Assembly (NCBI RefSeq): GCF_036242395.1
Contig: NZ_CP108458.1
Coordinates: 7,750,001-7,814,000, forward strand
Reading direction: 5' to 3'
DNA length: 64,000 nucleotides
Source of the DNA: Kitasatospora sp. NBC_01266
GTDB taxonomy: Bacteria; Actinomycetota; Actinomycetes; Streptomycetales; Streptomycetaceae
The first letter of the stretch is position 1; each line of letters opens with the position of its first letter. The translations under genes were made by a program, and so were the position numbers. The notes beneath the pieces were generated by a model. The model ran no database searches, was not told the DNA's origin, and worked only from the letters and a program-made list of their open reading frames with translations. This document shows, in pieces, positions 48,206 to 56,902 of the stretch.

Positions 48206-48419
48206 CTCGTAGGGCCTACCTGGTGCGGCAACGTTCTCGTCGGCGAGCGAGGGCGCTATCGCTTCTCGTGAACATCGAACACGCCGCGGTCCGGGTGCCT
48301 CCCGAAGCACTGAACAACTGCTGTCGAAACCAGTGGACAAAGCCACGAGCACGAGGGACGTCGAGCGGCCGGATATTTCACTGCCCATTCAACAGCAAGA
48401 TCGACTATGTTGCGGTGTT

Positions 48420-49031
48420 ATGAGAGGCAGAGACCAGTCGGTGGACATTGCTGGACTCGATGGTGCCTGGAACAGGTCGTGGCCTAAGTGCCCGCCGGAG
48501 GCCCGCCGTCTGCGTCACCGGTTCCCAGAACGCTGGGTCCGCTTCCACGCCCTCCCGGAGGGCAAGAGGTATGCGACCTCGGACGCCGAGCACGCCGAGA
48601 TCCTGCGTCGTCACCACGCGCTTCTGGAGGATCTCCTCGGAGACGTCACGGTCGACGGCGGAGGATTGGTGGCGATCACCTGCTCCTGGTCCGCGACCGG
48701 TTCCCCGATTCCGCGAGACACTGCGGTCGCTGCCACCACGCCCGGGGCCGCGCACTGGCGAAGCGATGACCTGGCCATCGAGCCGGGCTTCCACTCGTGG
48801 CAGCACCACTACGTCTCCGCGACGGACCTGTACGATCCCGCACTGGACCGGCTCCTGCTCTGCGTAGCCGACGACATGACCGCCGGCGTCATCCTGACCG
48901 AACCCGTCTGTGCATGGGTTGTCCACCCCTATGACGGCGGCGTGGACCTCTTCGCCGAGAGCACCAAGGTGCGCGACCAACTCGCCAGCAGATATGCCGA
49001 GTGGCTGCCGTCGACGCGGCAGGGGACGTGA
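48420..49031 (+). CDS. DUF3885-like cargo protein
   Basis: 203 aa. It opens with a helix and then CPPEARRLRHRFPERWVRFHALPEGKRYATSDAEHAEILRRHHALLEDLL, the DUF3885-type signature (key parts RWVRFHALP and KRYA). The rest is beta-rich (ACAWVVHPYDGGVDLF-like end). Small, soluble, no catalytic motif visible. ATG at 48420. Cargo of the Tn554-like element, convergent with the next gene. Confidence 0.65.
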   Translation: MRGRDQSVDIAGLDGAWNRSWPKCPPEARRLRHRFPERWVRFHALPEGKRYATSDAEHAEILRRHHALLEDLLGDVTVDGGGLVAITCSWSATGSPIPRDTAVAATTPGAAHWRSDDLAIEPGFHSWQHHYVSATDLYDPALDRLLLCVADDMTAGVILTEPVCAWVVHPYDGGVDLFAESTKVRDQLASRYAEWLPSTRQGT

Positions 49032-49043
49032 GCTGGAACGGCG

Positions 49044-49469
49044 TCAGGAAGACGAGGGCGACTCGGCAGCTCCGGCCAGGCGGAGACTACGACCGAGGTC
49101 ACCGACGAGCAGGCGGGGGTGGCGTCGCCACCACCACATGTCGATGGGGTCGAATCCGCTGATCCGGTGGAACTGCGACATGGCGATGCCGTCGTTGAAG
49201 ACGGTGGCGGCCCGGAATTGGTCGTCGAGGGCTTTGATCCGCGGAGTCCAGATCACGATCACGCGTTCAGCGAGGATCGGCCATGCCTCGTGGAGCCAGT
49301 TCCGGCTGTAGAGGTCGTTGGTGTATTCCTCGACCATGTCGTCGTAGCCGTTTTCGACCTCGCCCACGAGCCAGGCCCATTTGTCGACCATCTCTTGGAC
49401 GGTGAATGCCTTGCGCCAGCCTCGTTGATGCAGGACCTTGCCTGCTGTCTGCTCGTTGTGGGGCTCCAT
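49044..49469 (-). CDS. Hypothetical cargo protein
   Basis: 141 aa, Trp-rich and hydrophilic (MVDKWAWLVGEVENGYDDMV, IDMWWWRRHPRLL), no known motif. Its start codon (ATG, 49467-49469) lies in a perfect 7-bp hairpin (GGCTCCA tatcg TGGAGCC, 49461-49479), which may limit translation. Separated from tnpC by a strong stem-loop, so it is a separate unit. Confidence 0.6.
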   Translation of the reverse strand: MEPHNEQTAGKVLHQRGWRKAFTVQEMVDKWAWLVGEVENGYDDMVEEYTNDLYSRNWLHEAWPILAERVIVIWTPRIKALDDQFRAATVFNDGIAMSQFHRISGFDPIDMWWWRRHPRLLVGDLGRSLRLAGAAESPSSS

Positions 49470-49496
49470 ATCGTGGAGCCTCGCATACCGCGCGGT

Positions 49497-49527
49497 CCGT
49501 TGACCAAGGGTTTCCCCTGGTCAACGG
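49497..49527. terminator. Strong stem-loop between tnpC and a cargo gene
   Basis: CCGTTGACCA and TGGTCAACGG flank an inner GGG/CCC pair with a TTT loop and one A/C mismatch. A second stem, CTGATCGAGC and complements, overlaps the tnpC stop at about 49530-49559. It probably ends the tnpABC transcript. Confidence 0.7.
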
Positions 49528-49555
49528 AGCTGATCGAGCGGCATTGCTCGAGCGA

Positions 49556-50134
49556 TCAGGTGGCCGCGATCTGGGCTTCGAGGTCGGCGACGCGGCGGTC
49601 CTGGAAGCGGAGGTTGGAGCGGGCGGCCTTGAGGCGTTCGTCGAAAGACCGGTTGTCAGCGGTGAGCTGGCGGACGCGCTGCTTGAGGGTGGTGTTCTCG
49701 GTGGTGATCCGCTGGATGGCCTCCTGGGTCCATTCGGCTTCCAAGTCGCGGACCTGTCCGAGGAGTTCGCCGATGCGGGTGCGCTGGGCGAGGATCTCGG
49801 CGTGGGCGGCCTTGAGGGCGTCCTCGGCGTTCAGGGCCCGTTCGCGCCAGGTCGCCTCGCGTGCCTCGTCCTGGTCGGTGAGCATCTGGGTCCGTCGTTC
49901 GCCAGCTTCGGCAATCGCGGTGGCGACCGCGGCTCTGGCATCGGGGTGGTCGTAGAGGAAGGTGCGGGAGACGTTCGCGCGACGGGCGACGGCGGCGACG
50001 CTGACCTGGGTCTTCTCGCAGCGGAGCCGGGTGATGGCGTCGCGGACTCGTCCGAGGGCGGCGTCGGTGGTGCGGTGGCGGGCGGCCAGGGCTGCGGCTG
50101 TGCGCGGGTCGGGGACGGTGGTGGTCACGCGCAT
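49556..50134 (-). CDS. tnpC: TnpC-like accessory protein of Tn554-family element (DUF6262)
   Basis: 192 aa, helical and coiled-coil-rich: TTDAALGRVRDAITRLR, VAAVARRANVSRTFLYDHPDARAAV (a helix-turn-helix near residue 45), then a long coiled coil ALNAEDALKAAHAEILAQRTRIGELLGQ...LKQRVRQLTADN. In Tn554 the third gene (tnpC) modulates orientation and frequency of transposition. It overlaps tnpB by 10 bp. Confidence 0.85.
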   Translation of the reverse strand: MRVTTTVPDPRTAAALAARHRTTDAALGRVRDAITRLRCEKTQVSVAAVARRANVSRTFLYDHPDARAAVATAIAEAGERRTQMLTDQDEAREATWRERALNAEDALKAAHAEILAQRTRIGELLGQVRDLEAEWTQEAIQRITTENTTLKQRVRQLTADNRSFDERLKAARSNLRFQDRRVADLEAQIAAT

Positions 50135-52734
50135 TGCTCCTGTTCGTCGGTGGTGTCGTCGGCCTGGTCCTGCTCGTCGCCGGTGGCCTGGGCGAGGTCG
50201 GCTGCGCGGAAGGCGGTGGACCAGACGCGGTGGAAGTAGTCCTGGGGTTTGCGCAGGTCCAGGGCGAGGGCGTCGTCGAGGAGGCCGAGGCCGGCCAGTG
50301 CGCTCTCCAGGCCGTCGATGGCGCGGGCTGTGGGTTCGAAGTAGCGGTGGAGGTAGTCGGCGGTGGCGTCATCGGGGGCACCTTCAGCCAAGAGTCGCCA
50401 CTGTTCGCGCTTGCGCCGCCAGTAGAGGAGGTCGGCGCCGGACAGGACGAACTTGTCGCAGTTGTGGCAGTCCAGGTTCCAGGGGCAGGCGCCGCCCTCG
50501 ACGACGGGCTGGAAGGTGCAGAACCCGCCCTCGGCCGGGGTGCTGCGGCGCGACAGGTCGATCGCCAGGGCCTGGGCCTGCTCGCGGGTGAGCGGGGTGG
50601 CGTCCCCGGCCAGGAGTTGGCCCGGTTGGGCGGTGCCGGGGCCAGCGACCCAGATATGCTGGAGCACGTCCTCCAGATCAGTGCTGGTCAGATGCACGTA
50701 ATGCTCGGCCATGCGGTCTGAAACCTGGCCGAGGTAACGGCGGATGTGGGTCAGTGAGGCACCGGCCCGCAGCAGATTGGTGGCCAGCGTGTGGCGAGCC
50801 TGATGGGGGACGAGCTGTCCCAGGTCGAGTTCGTTCACCCAGTCCCGGAAGCCGCGGTTGAACCACGTGTAGGACAGTGCGGTGGTGCCGGCAGGGTTGC
50901 GGACCTTGGTGGCGAACAGGGCCAGCCGGGCCCGTTCGCTGCCCGTCGGTCGACGGCCGTGCCGGTCGACGAAGCGGTCCAGCGTCTTGCGCTGGCGCTC
51001 GGCGAGCAGGTCGTAGAGACGGTCCGGGATGCGGATCGCCACGTCGTAGTTCCCGACCTTGGTCTGGTCGTGCCAGAACATCGCCAGCCCGCCGTAGCGG
51101 CCGATGCAGTCCCAGCGCAGTTTCACGACCTCGCCGACGCGCCGACCCGTCACCACGATCGTCTCCCAGACGTCCCTCAGTCCCAGGTCATCAGGGTCGT
51201 GGACCTCGGCGAGCCGGGTGAGGTTGTCCCCGTCGGCCAGGGCGCGGGCGACCTCGTCGGGGAACGGCCGGCGGGCCCGAAGCGTCTCGTTCCCGGCGTA
51301 GGGCATCGCGATGATGAACTCCCGGTCCAGCGCGAGTCGTTCGGCGGTCCCGTGCTCCAGCGCGTCGCGCAGGAGCTTGCGTACCCCGTTGAAGACATCG
51401 GTGCGGGTGACCTGGGTGACCGTGGAGGGCTCCCCGGCCAGTCCTTTTATCACCAGCGACGGCAGGCTGTTCTGTTCACGGTGCCGCTGGTCGGCGATGA
51501 ACCGGGTCATGTGCTCCGCCCGCAGGGCGGACGGGTCGTGGCCGCCGCTGGTGGCGTCGACCTCCAGGAATGCGCTGAGCTCGGTGCAGGCCCGGCGGAT
51601 GCCGTCGATCGGCGCGGCGGTGCGCGGGCGGCGGGGTGAGCTGATCAGGTCGGCGGTGTAGTCCCAGAGCAGGTCCCGAAGCCAGCGCTGGGAGATGGCG
51701 GTGAGGTCGATGTGGCTGGCGCGGGCCGGGAAGCGGATGCCGAAGTGGTCGGTCTCGATGAATCCGGCCTCCCGTGCCTGCTGCGGGGTGAAGTAGACCA
51801 ACCGCAGGTAGTGGAGCATCTTCTTCACGATCGCGGTGTGGAAGCGGGGGAAGCCGTCCAGGTCCAGGTCGGTCAGTGAGCCGGCGTCGCGCTCGCGTGC
51901 GAGGTTGACGAGCTTCTGGATCCAGTCCAGCTTCCAGATGCTGTGCCGGTCTTCCTGGGTGTGGGCGAACAGGGCCCACTGGATCTCGGCCCGCAGCAGT
52001 GGCCGCAGGCCGCGCAGGTTGACCTGCTCGGGCCGCGGTGCCGGGTCAACGGCCGCGCACCAGGCACGGAACGCGTTCTGGTCCGCGTAGGAGACGTGAA
52101 CCGGCCGCCCCTGTTTCTCGTAGCGCTGCCACCAGCTCGACGGGAGGGCGGCCCCTCCCGGACGGCGGTCGCGCATGTAGCGGTGCCGGTGCCAGCAGCA
52201 CAGCCCCAGCGGGGACATAGCCAGCCCGGGACAGACGGTGACCTGGCAGTTCCCGTAGCCCTCGCACGGCTCCTGATCTGCCACCCACTGGTCGAAGTCC
52301 ACCGACGCGTCCCGGCCGGCGTCCGAGTACTTCCACATGCCGTAGTGACGGATGCACAACCGCAGCTCGGTGCGCGGCGAGGTGGGTCGGTCGGGGCAGA
52401 TCAGGCAGGACCCTTCCCGGTCGTACTCGGCGCGCGGCAGCGGCTCGGCGGTGGTGAGGAACTCTGCCCGGGTCCTCCCGGATGCCCGGGCCGTTCGCCA
52501 CTCCTGGAAGTGCGTCGAGCACAGGTCCAACCCGCTGTGTCGGCCCCGCTCGCATGCGTCGACCACGCAGGCCCACTGGTAGACGCGGTGGCCCTGCGGG
52601 ACACGGATGATGACGTCGCGGAAGATCGGGTCGAAGGCCGGGGCGCCGATCAGCGCGGTGAGGATCTCCAGCCGGTCGCGCCCTTCGCGGTCGGGGCGGT
52701 CGGTGTAGAGCGGCAGCAACGATTTCACGGTCAC
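50125..52734 (-). CDS. tnpB: TnpB-like tyrosine recombinase of Tn554-family element
   Basis: 869 aa site-specific recombinase, larger than Tn554 TnpB (630 aa). N-terminal half: Cys/His clusters (CVVDACERGRHSGLDLCSTH, CLICPDRP, CQVTVCPG, CCWHRHRY), likely zinc sites. C-terminal catalytic half: Arg in VVTGRRVGEVVKLRW, HQARHTLATNLL, and YLGQVSDRMAEHYVH with the Tyr nucleophile. A further Cys/His group follows (CPWNLDCHNCDKF). GTG at 52734 overlaps the tnpA stop. Confidence 0.92.
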   Translation of the reverse strand: MTVKSLLPLYTDRPDREGRDRLEILTALIGAPAFDPIFRDVIIRVPQGHRVYQWACVVDACERGRHSGLDLCSTHFQEWRTARASGRTRAEFLTTAEPLPRAEYDREGSCLICPDRPTSPRTELRLCIRHYGMWKYSDAGRDASVDFDQWVADQEPCEGYGNCQVTVCPGLAMSPLGLCCWHRHRYMRDRRPGGAALPSSWWQRYEKQGRPVHVSYADQNAFRAWCAAVDPAPRPEQVNLRGLRPLLRAEIQWALFAHTQEDRHSIWKLDWIQKLVNLARERDAGSLTDLDLDGFPRFHTAIVKKMLHYLRLVYFTPQQAREAGFIETDHFGIRFPARASHIDLTAISQRWLRDLLWDYTADLISSPRRPRTAAPIDGIRRACTELSAFLEVDATSGGHDPSALRAEHMTRFIADQRHREQNSLPSLVIKGLAGEPSTVTQVTRTDVFNGVRKLLRDALEHGTAERLALDREFIIAMPYAGNETLRARRPFPDEVARALADGDNLTRLAEVHDPDDLGLRDVWETIVVTGRRVGEVVKLRWDCIGRYGGLAMFWHDQTKVGNYDVAIRIPDRLYDLLAERQRKTLDRFVDRHGRRPTGSERARLALFATKVRNPAGTTALSYTWFNRGFRDWVNELDLGQLVPHQARHTLATNLLRAGASLTHIRRYLGQVSDRMAEHYVHLTSTDLEDVLQHIWVAGPGTAQPGQLLAGDATPLTREQAQALAIDLSRRSTPAEGGFCTFQPVVEGGACPWNLDCHNCDKFVLSGADLLYWRRKREQWRLLAEGAPDDATADYLHRYFEPTARAIDGLESALAGLGLLDDALALDLRKPQDYFHRVWSTAFRAADLAQATGDEQDQADDTTDEQEQCA

Positions 52735-53915
52735 TTCGTCTCACCCCAGACCGCGCGGAGTGCGGCGTCGAAGGCCGGGTCGTGGACGTCGACGTGTCCG
52801 TAGACCTCGTCGACCATCGTGGCCGAGGCCCACCCTCCGGCGTCGCGGGCGATCAGCAGGTTGCCGTCCGAGGCGTCGAGAACAGCCGAGGTGAACGTGT
52901 GCCGGAATGCGTGGGGTTTCACGAGCCCCAGACCAGCACGTTTCCCGGCTCGGCCCAGCATGCGGCGGGCCCCGACAGGTGCCCACGGCTGCCCGGTCCC
53001 GGGGCCGTGGAGCTGGACCAGGAGCATGCCGTGCGCGGCGGTGCCGCGCGGATACTCGCCGCCGGTGAGGTAGTCGAAGTAGGTGTGCACCATCGCCGGG
53101 CTGACCCGCTTGATCAGCCCGCCCGTCACCGTGCCGCGCTCGATCCGCCAGGGGTGCTTGGTCTTCGCCTCGGCCCGGTTCGGGTTGCCGGGCCGGTGGC
53201 AGACGTGGACGTGCGGGGTTCGGCACTCGCCGCAGGCCGCGTTCTCGCGCAGGTGCAGGTCCACCAGGTGCAGCCCGCAGAGCTCGCCGATCCGCAGTCC
53301 GCCGTCGGCCAGCCAGGTCACCAGCAGCCGGTCGCGGGCCGAGTTCACGGTGGCCAGGAGCTTCTCCCGCGCGCCGTCGGGGAGCATCTTCGGGTGCCGG
53401 CGGTGCGGCCCCGTCGGCGCGATCGGGTTGGTGGGCAGCGTGTTCTTCACGTGTCCCAGGAATGCGCGGCGCCGGTCCGCCCGCGTGGGCAACCGGGAGG
53501 TGTCGAGCTTCTTGCCGAGCTCACCGTTCATGCCGAGCGAGGACTGGTGCAGGTAGAAGCCCTTCAGGCAGGCCGCCGCAGTGGACAGTGCGGAGCGACC
53601 GTAGGGACGCTTACCGATCCGCCACGGCTCGCCGAGCGGCATGAGGACCTCCGCGCCGACGATCCCCATGTAGCGCTCAAGGTCCCGCAGCACGACCTTC
53701 TCGAAGGCCAGGCACTCACGCTCCAACCACCGCAGGTGGTCCACCAGGTAGTACGCGTAGGTCTTCTGCGTCCCCGACCCGTCGTGCACGCGCAGGAACC
53801 GCTCCGCCTCCTCGTGGAGACCGCCCTCGGGCCACACGATCGTCCACGACCGCCGCCCGTCCTTCCGCTCGATCCGCTGGACCCTCAGGTCCCCGACCAC
53901 CACTCGCCGTGCCAC
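52731..53915 (-). CDS. tnpA: TnpA-like tyrosine recombinase of Tn554-family element
   Basis: 394 aa. Catalytic region: Arg in LADGGLRIGELCGL, HxxR in KPHAFRHTFTSAVL, and the Tyr in MVDEVYGHVDV. The core-binding N-terminal domain includes TQKTYAYYLVDHLRWLE. GTG at 53915 is chosen because GGAGG lies 4 bp upstream; earlier in-frame starts (53942, 53993) have no such site. Translated first, overlapping tnpB by 4 bp. Close to the right end of the Tn554-like element. Confidence 0.9.
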   Translation of the reverse strand: MARRVVVGDLRVQRIERKDGRRSWTIVWPEGGLHEEAERFLRVHDGSGTQKTYAYYLVDHLRWLERECLAFEKVVLRDLERYMGIVGAEVLMPLGEPWRIGKRPYGRSALSTAAACLKGFYLHQSSLGMNGELGKKLDTSRLPTRADRRRAFLGHVKNTLPTNPIAPTGPHRRHPKMLPDGAREKLLATVNSARDRLLVTWLADGGLRIGELCGLHLVDLHLRENAACGECRTPHVHVCHRPGNPNRAEAKTKHPWRIERGTVTGGLIKRVSPAMVHTYFDYLTGGEYPRGTAAHGMLLVQLHGPGTGQPWAPVGARRMLGRAGKRAGLGLVKPHAFRHTFTSAVLDASDGNLLIARDAGGWASATMVDEVYGHVDVHDPAFDAALRAVWGETK

Positions 53916-54038
53916 TCGTCCTCCGTACCGACTCCGAAACATGACGGGCGCTCCGGACACGGTCGGTAAACGAGCCCGCGACGCCCTGGTCACAGGCCCA
54001 GACGGACATCACGGGCGGCACTACCTGCGGTCGGTAAA

Positions 54039-54653
54039 GTCGAGGATCAGGGCCTGCACTCCGTGGTCCTTTGCCGACTGGGCGACCTGACGGACGAGTT
54101 GGGGCAGTGTCAGGCCCTTCGTCGGGGCGCCGAAGAAGTCCAGGACCGCCTGGCAGGTGCTCTTCGGCTTCGCGGTCACCGGCGTCTGGACGTAGGCGAC
54201 GGGGGCATGCAGGTCCCGGGTCCCGGGGACGGTGCGCGGGTTGAGGTGGTCGTGCAAAGCCAGCCAGCGGTCCTCGAAAGCGGCGGCGACCTCGCATGTG
54301 GTCTCGGTCTTGCCGTGGTAACCCAGGCCGTTGACCATCACTCCGGAGAGCGTGGAGGAGTTCCGCTTCCATGCGTTGTTGCTGATCCTGCGGTTCACCA
54401 GACGCGACACCTTCAGCGACATCGGTGTCTCCTGCAGCGGCAGGTTCACGTGCGTGGCGGTTCGGTGCATGTCGTGAAGCGCCCGCTCCCTTGGGCTCAT
54501 CGTCCGCCACTGGTCGATCGTGATCACTGGCGCCGGGACGAGTCGGTGCCGGGTGGTGCGAAACTGCTGCCAGCCCTCGAAAGTGTCCCTTCGGAGCGGC
54601 TTGTTCTCCAGCAGCTCGGCCAGGACCTCGGCCGAGCCGGGGCCGTCTGTCAC
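54039..54653 (-). pseudogene. tnsC: tnsC, 5' fragment with Walker A
   Basis: The first 205 codons of the AAA+ regulator ATPase of the Tn7-like element. The P-loop is GLGYHGKT (about residues 109-116), preceded by RTATHVNLPLQETPMSL. The reading frame enters the Tn554-like insert right after ALILD, the first strand of Walker B, and stops at 54021. GTG start at 54653 overlaps the tnsB stop (GTGA). The missing parts are at 46324-46826 and 44491-44653. Confidence 0.9.
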
Positions 54654-56902
54654 GCGTTCTCCCCGATCGCATCGGTGTCGCTGGTGTCGTCCGGCAGCAG
54701 GAACAGGTTCCGCCGTCGCAGGGCGTCGCCGAGGCGGGGCGGCGGTGTCGGCCGGTCCGTGACCGCGGCCTCGCGCCGGCGGCGCCGATCGGCATCGACG
54801 GCGGCCTGGACGCTGTCCGCTTGACGCGGCCAGGGGACCACCGTCGCCCCCGCCTGCGGTGTGGGCTCCGCAGCCGGTTCAGGTGACGGCGGTCGGGGCC
54901 GGTCGGCGGCGGCTTGCGCGGCCTGGGCGGCCCGGCGCGAACGCGCGGTCTTCTCCCGCTTGGTCATCTGCGAAGGCCATTCGGCCACCGGGATCACCGA
55001 ACCGAGGATCTCCAGCAGCACTGGCAGCAGCTCGGCGTCCGTGAGCGGTTTCAGTCCGCGACGGCGGACCTCGCCGAGCAGGGCCTGGGCGTTCACATCG
55101 GAGAACGCGGGGACTTCGCCCTCGGGCGGAAGCCCGGTCCAGCGCAGGACGTGCCAGACCTCCGGGTCGTCGGGGTCCTGGAAGAACACCTGGCGCCGGT
55201 CCCTTCGGTCACTGCGGACCACCCACCGGTTCTTGTGCCGGCCGCCCCGCGTTGACGGGCCGCGGAAGCGCTCCTCCTCCAGCACCGGGTCGTAGTAGAA
55301 GAGCCCGAGGATCTTCACCCCCCGGTTCGGGTGGATCTTGACATGGTGGGACCGCAGAACCTTGTAGTAGAGCTCCGGGCCAGGGACCTCCAGGTCGAGG
55401 CCCCCCTGCTGGACAGCGGCCGCGAACAGCGAGTTCGGGCTGTGCTTCTCGCCCGGCGCCCAACTCGGCGCGTACTCACCCAGCTCCCGCCGCTGCCAGA
55501 CCCTCACCACCCACGTCGCGATGACGTGCTCCATCTGCTCGATCGTCAGCACCGCGTCCGCCTCCGGATCGGCGCCGCGGTCGGCGACGTCGGCGCCGGT
55601 GAACCCGAGCAGGTGCTCCAGCAGCAGCGTCTTGATGGAGGAGAACGCCCGCTCGACTGCGTACTTGTCGTGCGCTCGCAGCGTGCGTGCGGGCAGGATC
55701 GTGCAGCCCAACGCCAGCTCGGCGGCGACGATCTGATGGTTCTTGTAGGGACCGCCATGGTCAGTGGTGACCGTCTCCGGCGCGAAGAACGGCAGGGCCG
55801 CGACCCGATGGCCGGCGAACTCGGCGACCAGGGCGGCCGGGGCGCCGGGATAGGGCCACTCCATGTCCTCGCCCCAGCCCTCGCGCATCGGCAGCGGCAT
55901 CATCACGTCCCGCAGCAGCATCGCGATGTCCACGGCAGTGTCCGACACCAGCGTGAGCCGGAACGCGACGATCGAGTGGGTGTAGAGGTCCAGTGCCAGC
56001 GACAGGACGACGGAGACCGGCTCGCCGAAAACGTGCTCCCGCAGCTTCACCGGCAGCGGAGTCGAGTCCAGCGCGACGACCTGGCCCGGCCGGTGCACCA
56101 CCACCCGCCGCCCAGGCTCAGCGATCTCGGCGGTGCGGACGTAGCGCTGCCGCGAGCCGTCGGACCCGAACCACTCCCGCCAGACCACGGCCAGCGTCTT
56201 GCGCCCCGGAACGTCCTCGGCCGAGAAGTCGGGGAACGTCTCGTGGATGTACTGACACATCAGCCGGTGTCGGGCCATCATGCTCATCCGAGACCGGCGC
56301 AGGAACTCCTGACGGACCGCGAAAACCGCCTCCCGAACCTCTGCCGTCACCGTGGGATGCCCGCCGCCCCGCCGGGTCCAACGGCCGTCCGCGCAGGCCA
56401 GCACCACGTCCTCGTCCGGTGCCCGGGCGCCCAGTCGCTCCAGCGTCCGGAAGCTCAGGTGCTCCAGCCCCAGCCGCTTCGCCTCCGCGGGCGACATCTC
56501 CTTGATCTCCCGGGCCTTGGCCAGGCGGCGGTCCTTGAGGAAGGTCGTCTCCGGGTCGAATCCCGGCCTCGGTTCGTGAGGCAGGGCCCGCAGCGGGCTT
56601 CCGCTGCGATAGCCCGTTTCCGCCTCCAGCAGGTGCTCAGCCCGCAACCGAGCCCGCACCAACTGGTCCTCGGTCAGGTCGGACAGCACCACCGACTGCC
56701 GTGAGACCGCAGGGCCCTCCGAGGCCGCCGACCGCAGGCCGGGGTGATTCGCCAGCCAGCGCAACGAGCGGCGTTCACGTTCGCCGCCCGGCCCCGCCAG
56801 GACGATCCGCCCCAGATGCGGCTCGACCTCCTCGATCGTCCAGTCGACGCCGCCCAGCCGCAGCCCCGCCCCCGGCGCGACCAGCACCGCTGCCCGGCTC
56901 AC
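54650..56902 (-). CDS. tnsB: TnsB-type DDE transposase
   Basis: 750 aa Mu/TnsB family transposase. Catalytic triad: D279 (QVVALDSTPLP), D381 (TVTTDHGGPYKN) and E417 (DKYAVERAFSSIK). Upstream are helix-turn-helix-rich DNA-binding regions; the C-terminal 150 residues are basic and disordered and would contact TnsC. GTG at 56902 overlaps the tnsA stop (GTGA). The gene is intact; the product would cut the strand 3' ends at the TGTGACTGG termini. Confidence 0.93.
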   Translation of the reverse strand: MSRAAVLVAPGAGLRLGGVDWTIEEVEPHLGRIVLAGPGGERERRSLRWLANHPGLRSAASEGPAVSRQSVVLSDLTEDQLVRARLRAEHLLEAETGYRSGSPLRALPHEPRPGFDPETTFLKDRRLAKAREIKEMSPAEAKRLGLEHLSFRTLERLGARAPDEDVVLACADGRWTRRGGGHPTVTAEVREAVFAVRQEFLRRSRMSMMARHRLMCQYIHETFPDFSAEDVPGRKTLAVVWREWFGSDGSRQRYVRTAEIAEPGRRVVVHRPGQVVALDSTPLPVKLREHVFGEPVSVVLSLALDLYTHSIVAFRLTLVSDTAVDIAMLLRDVMMPLPMREGWGEDMEWPYPGAPAALVAEFAGHRVAALPFFAPETVTTDHGGPYKNHQIVAAELALGCTILPARTLRAHDKYAVERAFSSIKTLLLEHLLGFTGADVADRGADPEADAVLTIEQMEHVIATWVVRVWQRRELGEYAPSWAPGEKHSPNSLFAAAVQQGGLDLEVPGPELYYKVLRSHHVKIHPNRGVKILGLFYYDPVLEEERFRGPSTRGGRHKNRWVVRSDRRDRRQVFFQDPDDPEVWHVLRWTGLPPEGEVPAFSDVNAQALLGEVRRRGLKPLTDAELLPVLLEILGSVIPVAEWPSQMTKREKTARSRRAAQAAQAAADRPRPPSPEPAAEPTPQAGATVVPWPRQADSVQAAVDADRRRRREAAVTDRPTPPPRLGDALRRRNLFLLPDDTSDTDAIGENA

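Larger units (their letters stand above)
46827..54038. mobile_element. Tn554-family (tnpABC) transposon inserted in tnsC
   Basis: 7.2 kb. Both ends read inward start with TTTACCGACCGCAGG (46827-46841, and its complement 54024-54038), and the base before is within TCGAT or TCGAC on both sides. Inside are tnpA, tnpB and tnpC at the right and three cargo genes at the left. The tnsC frame continues from one flank to the other, with codon phase kept. No target duplication is apparent, as expected for tyrosine-recombinase transposition. Confidence 0.85.
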
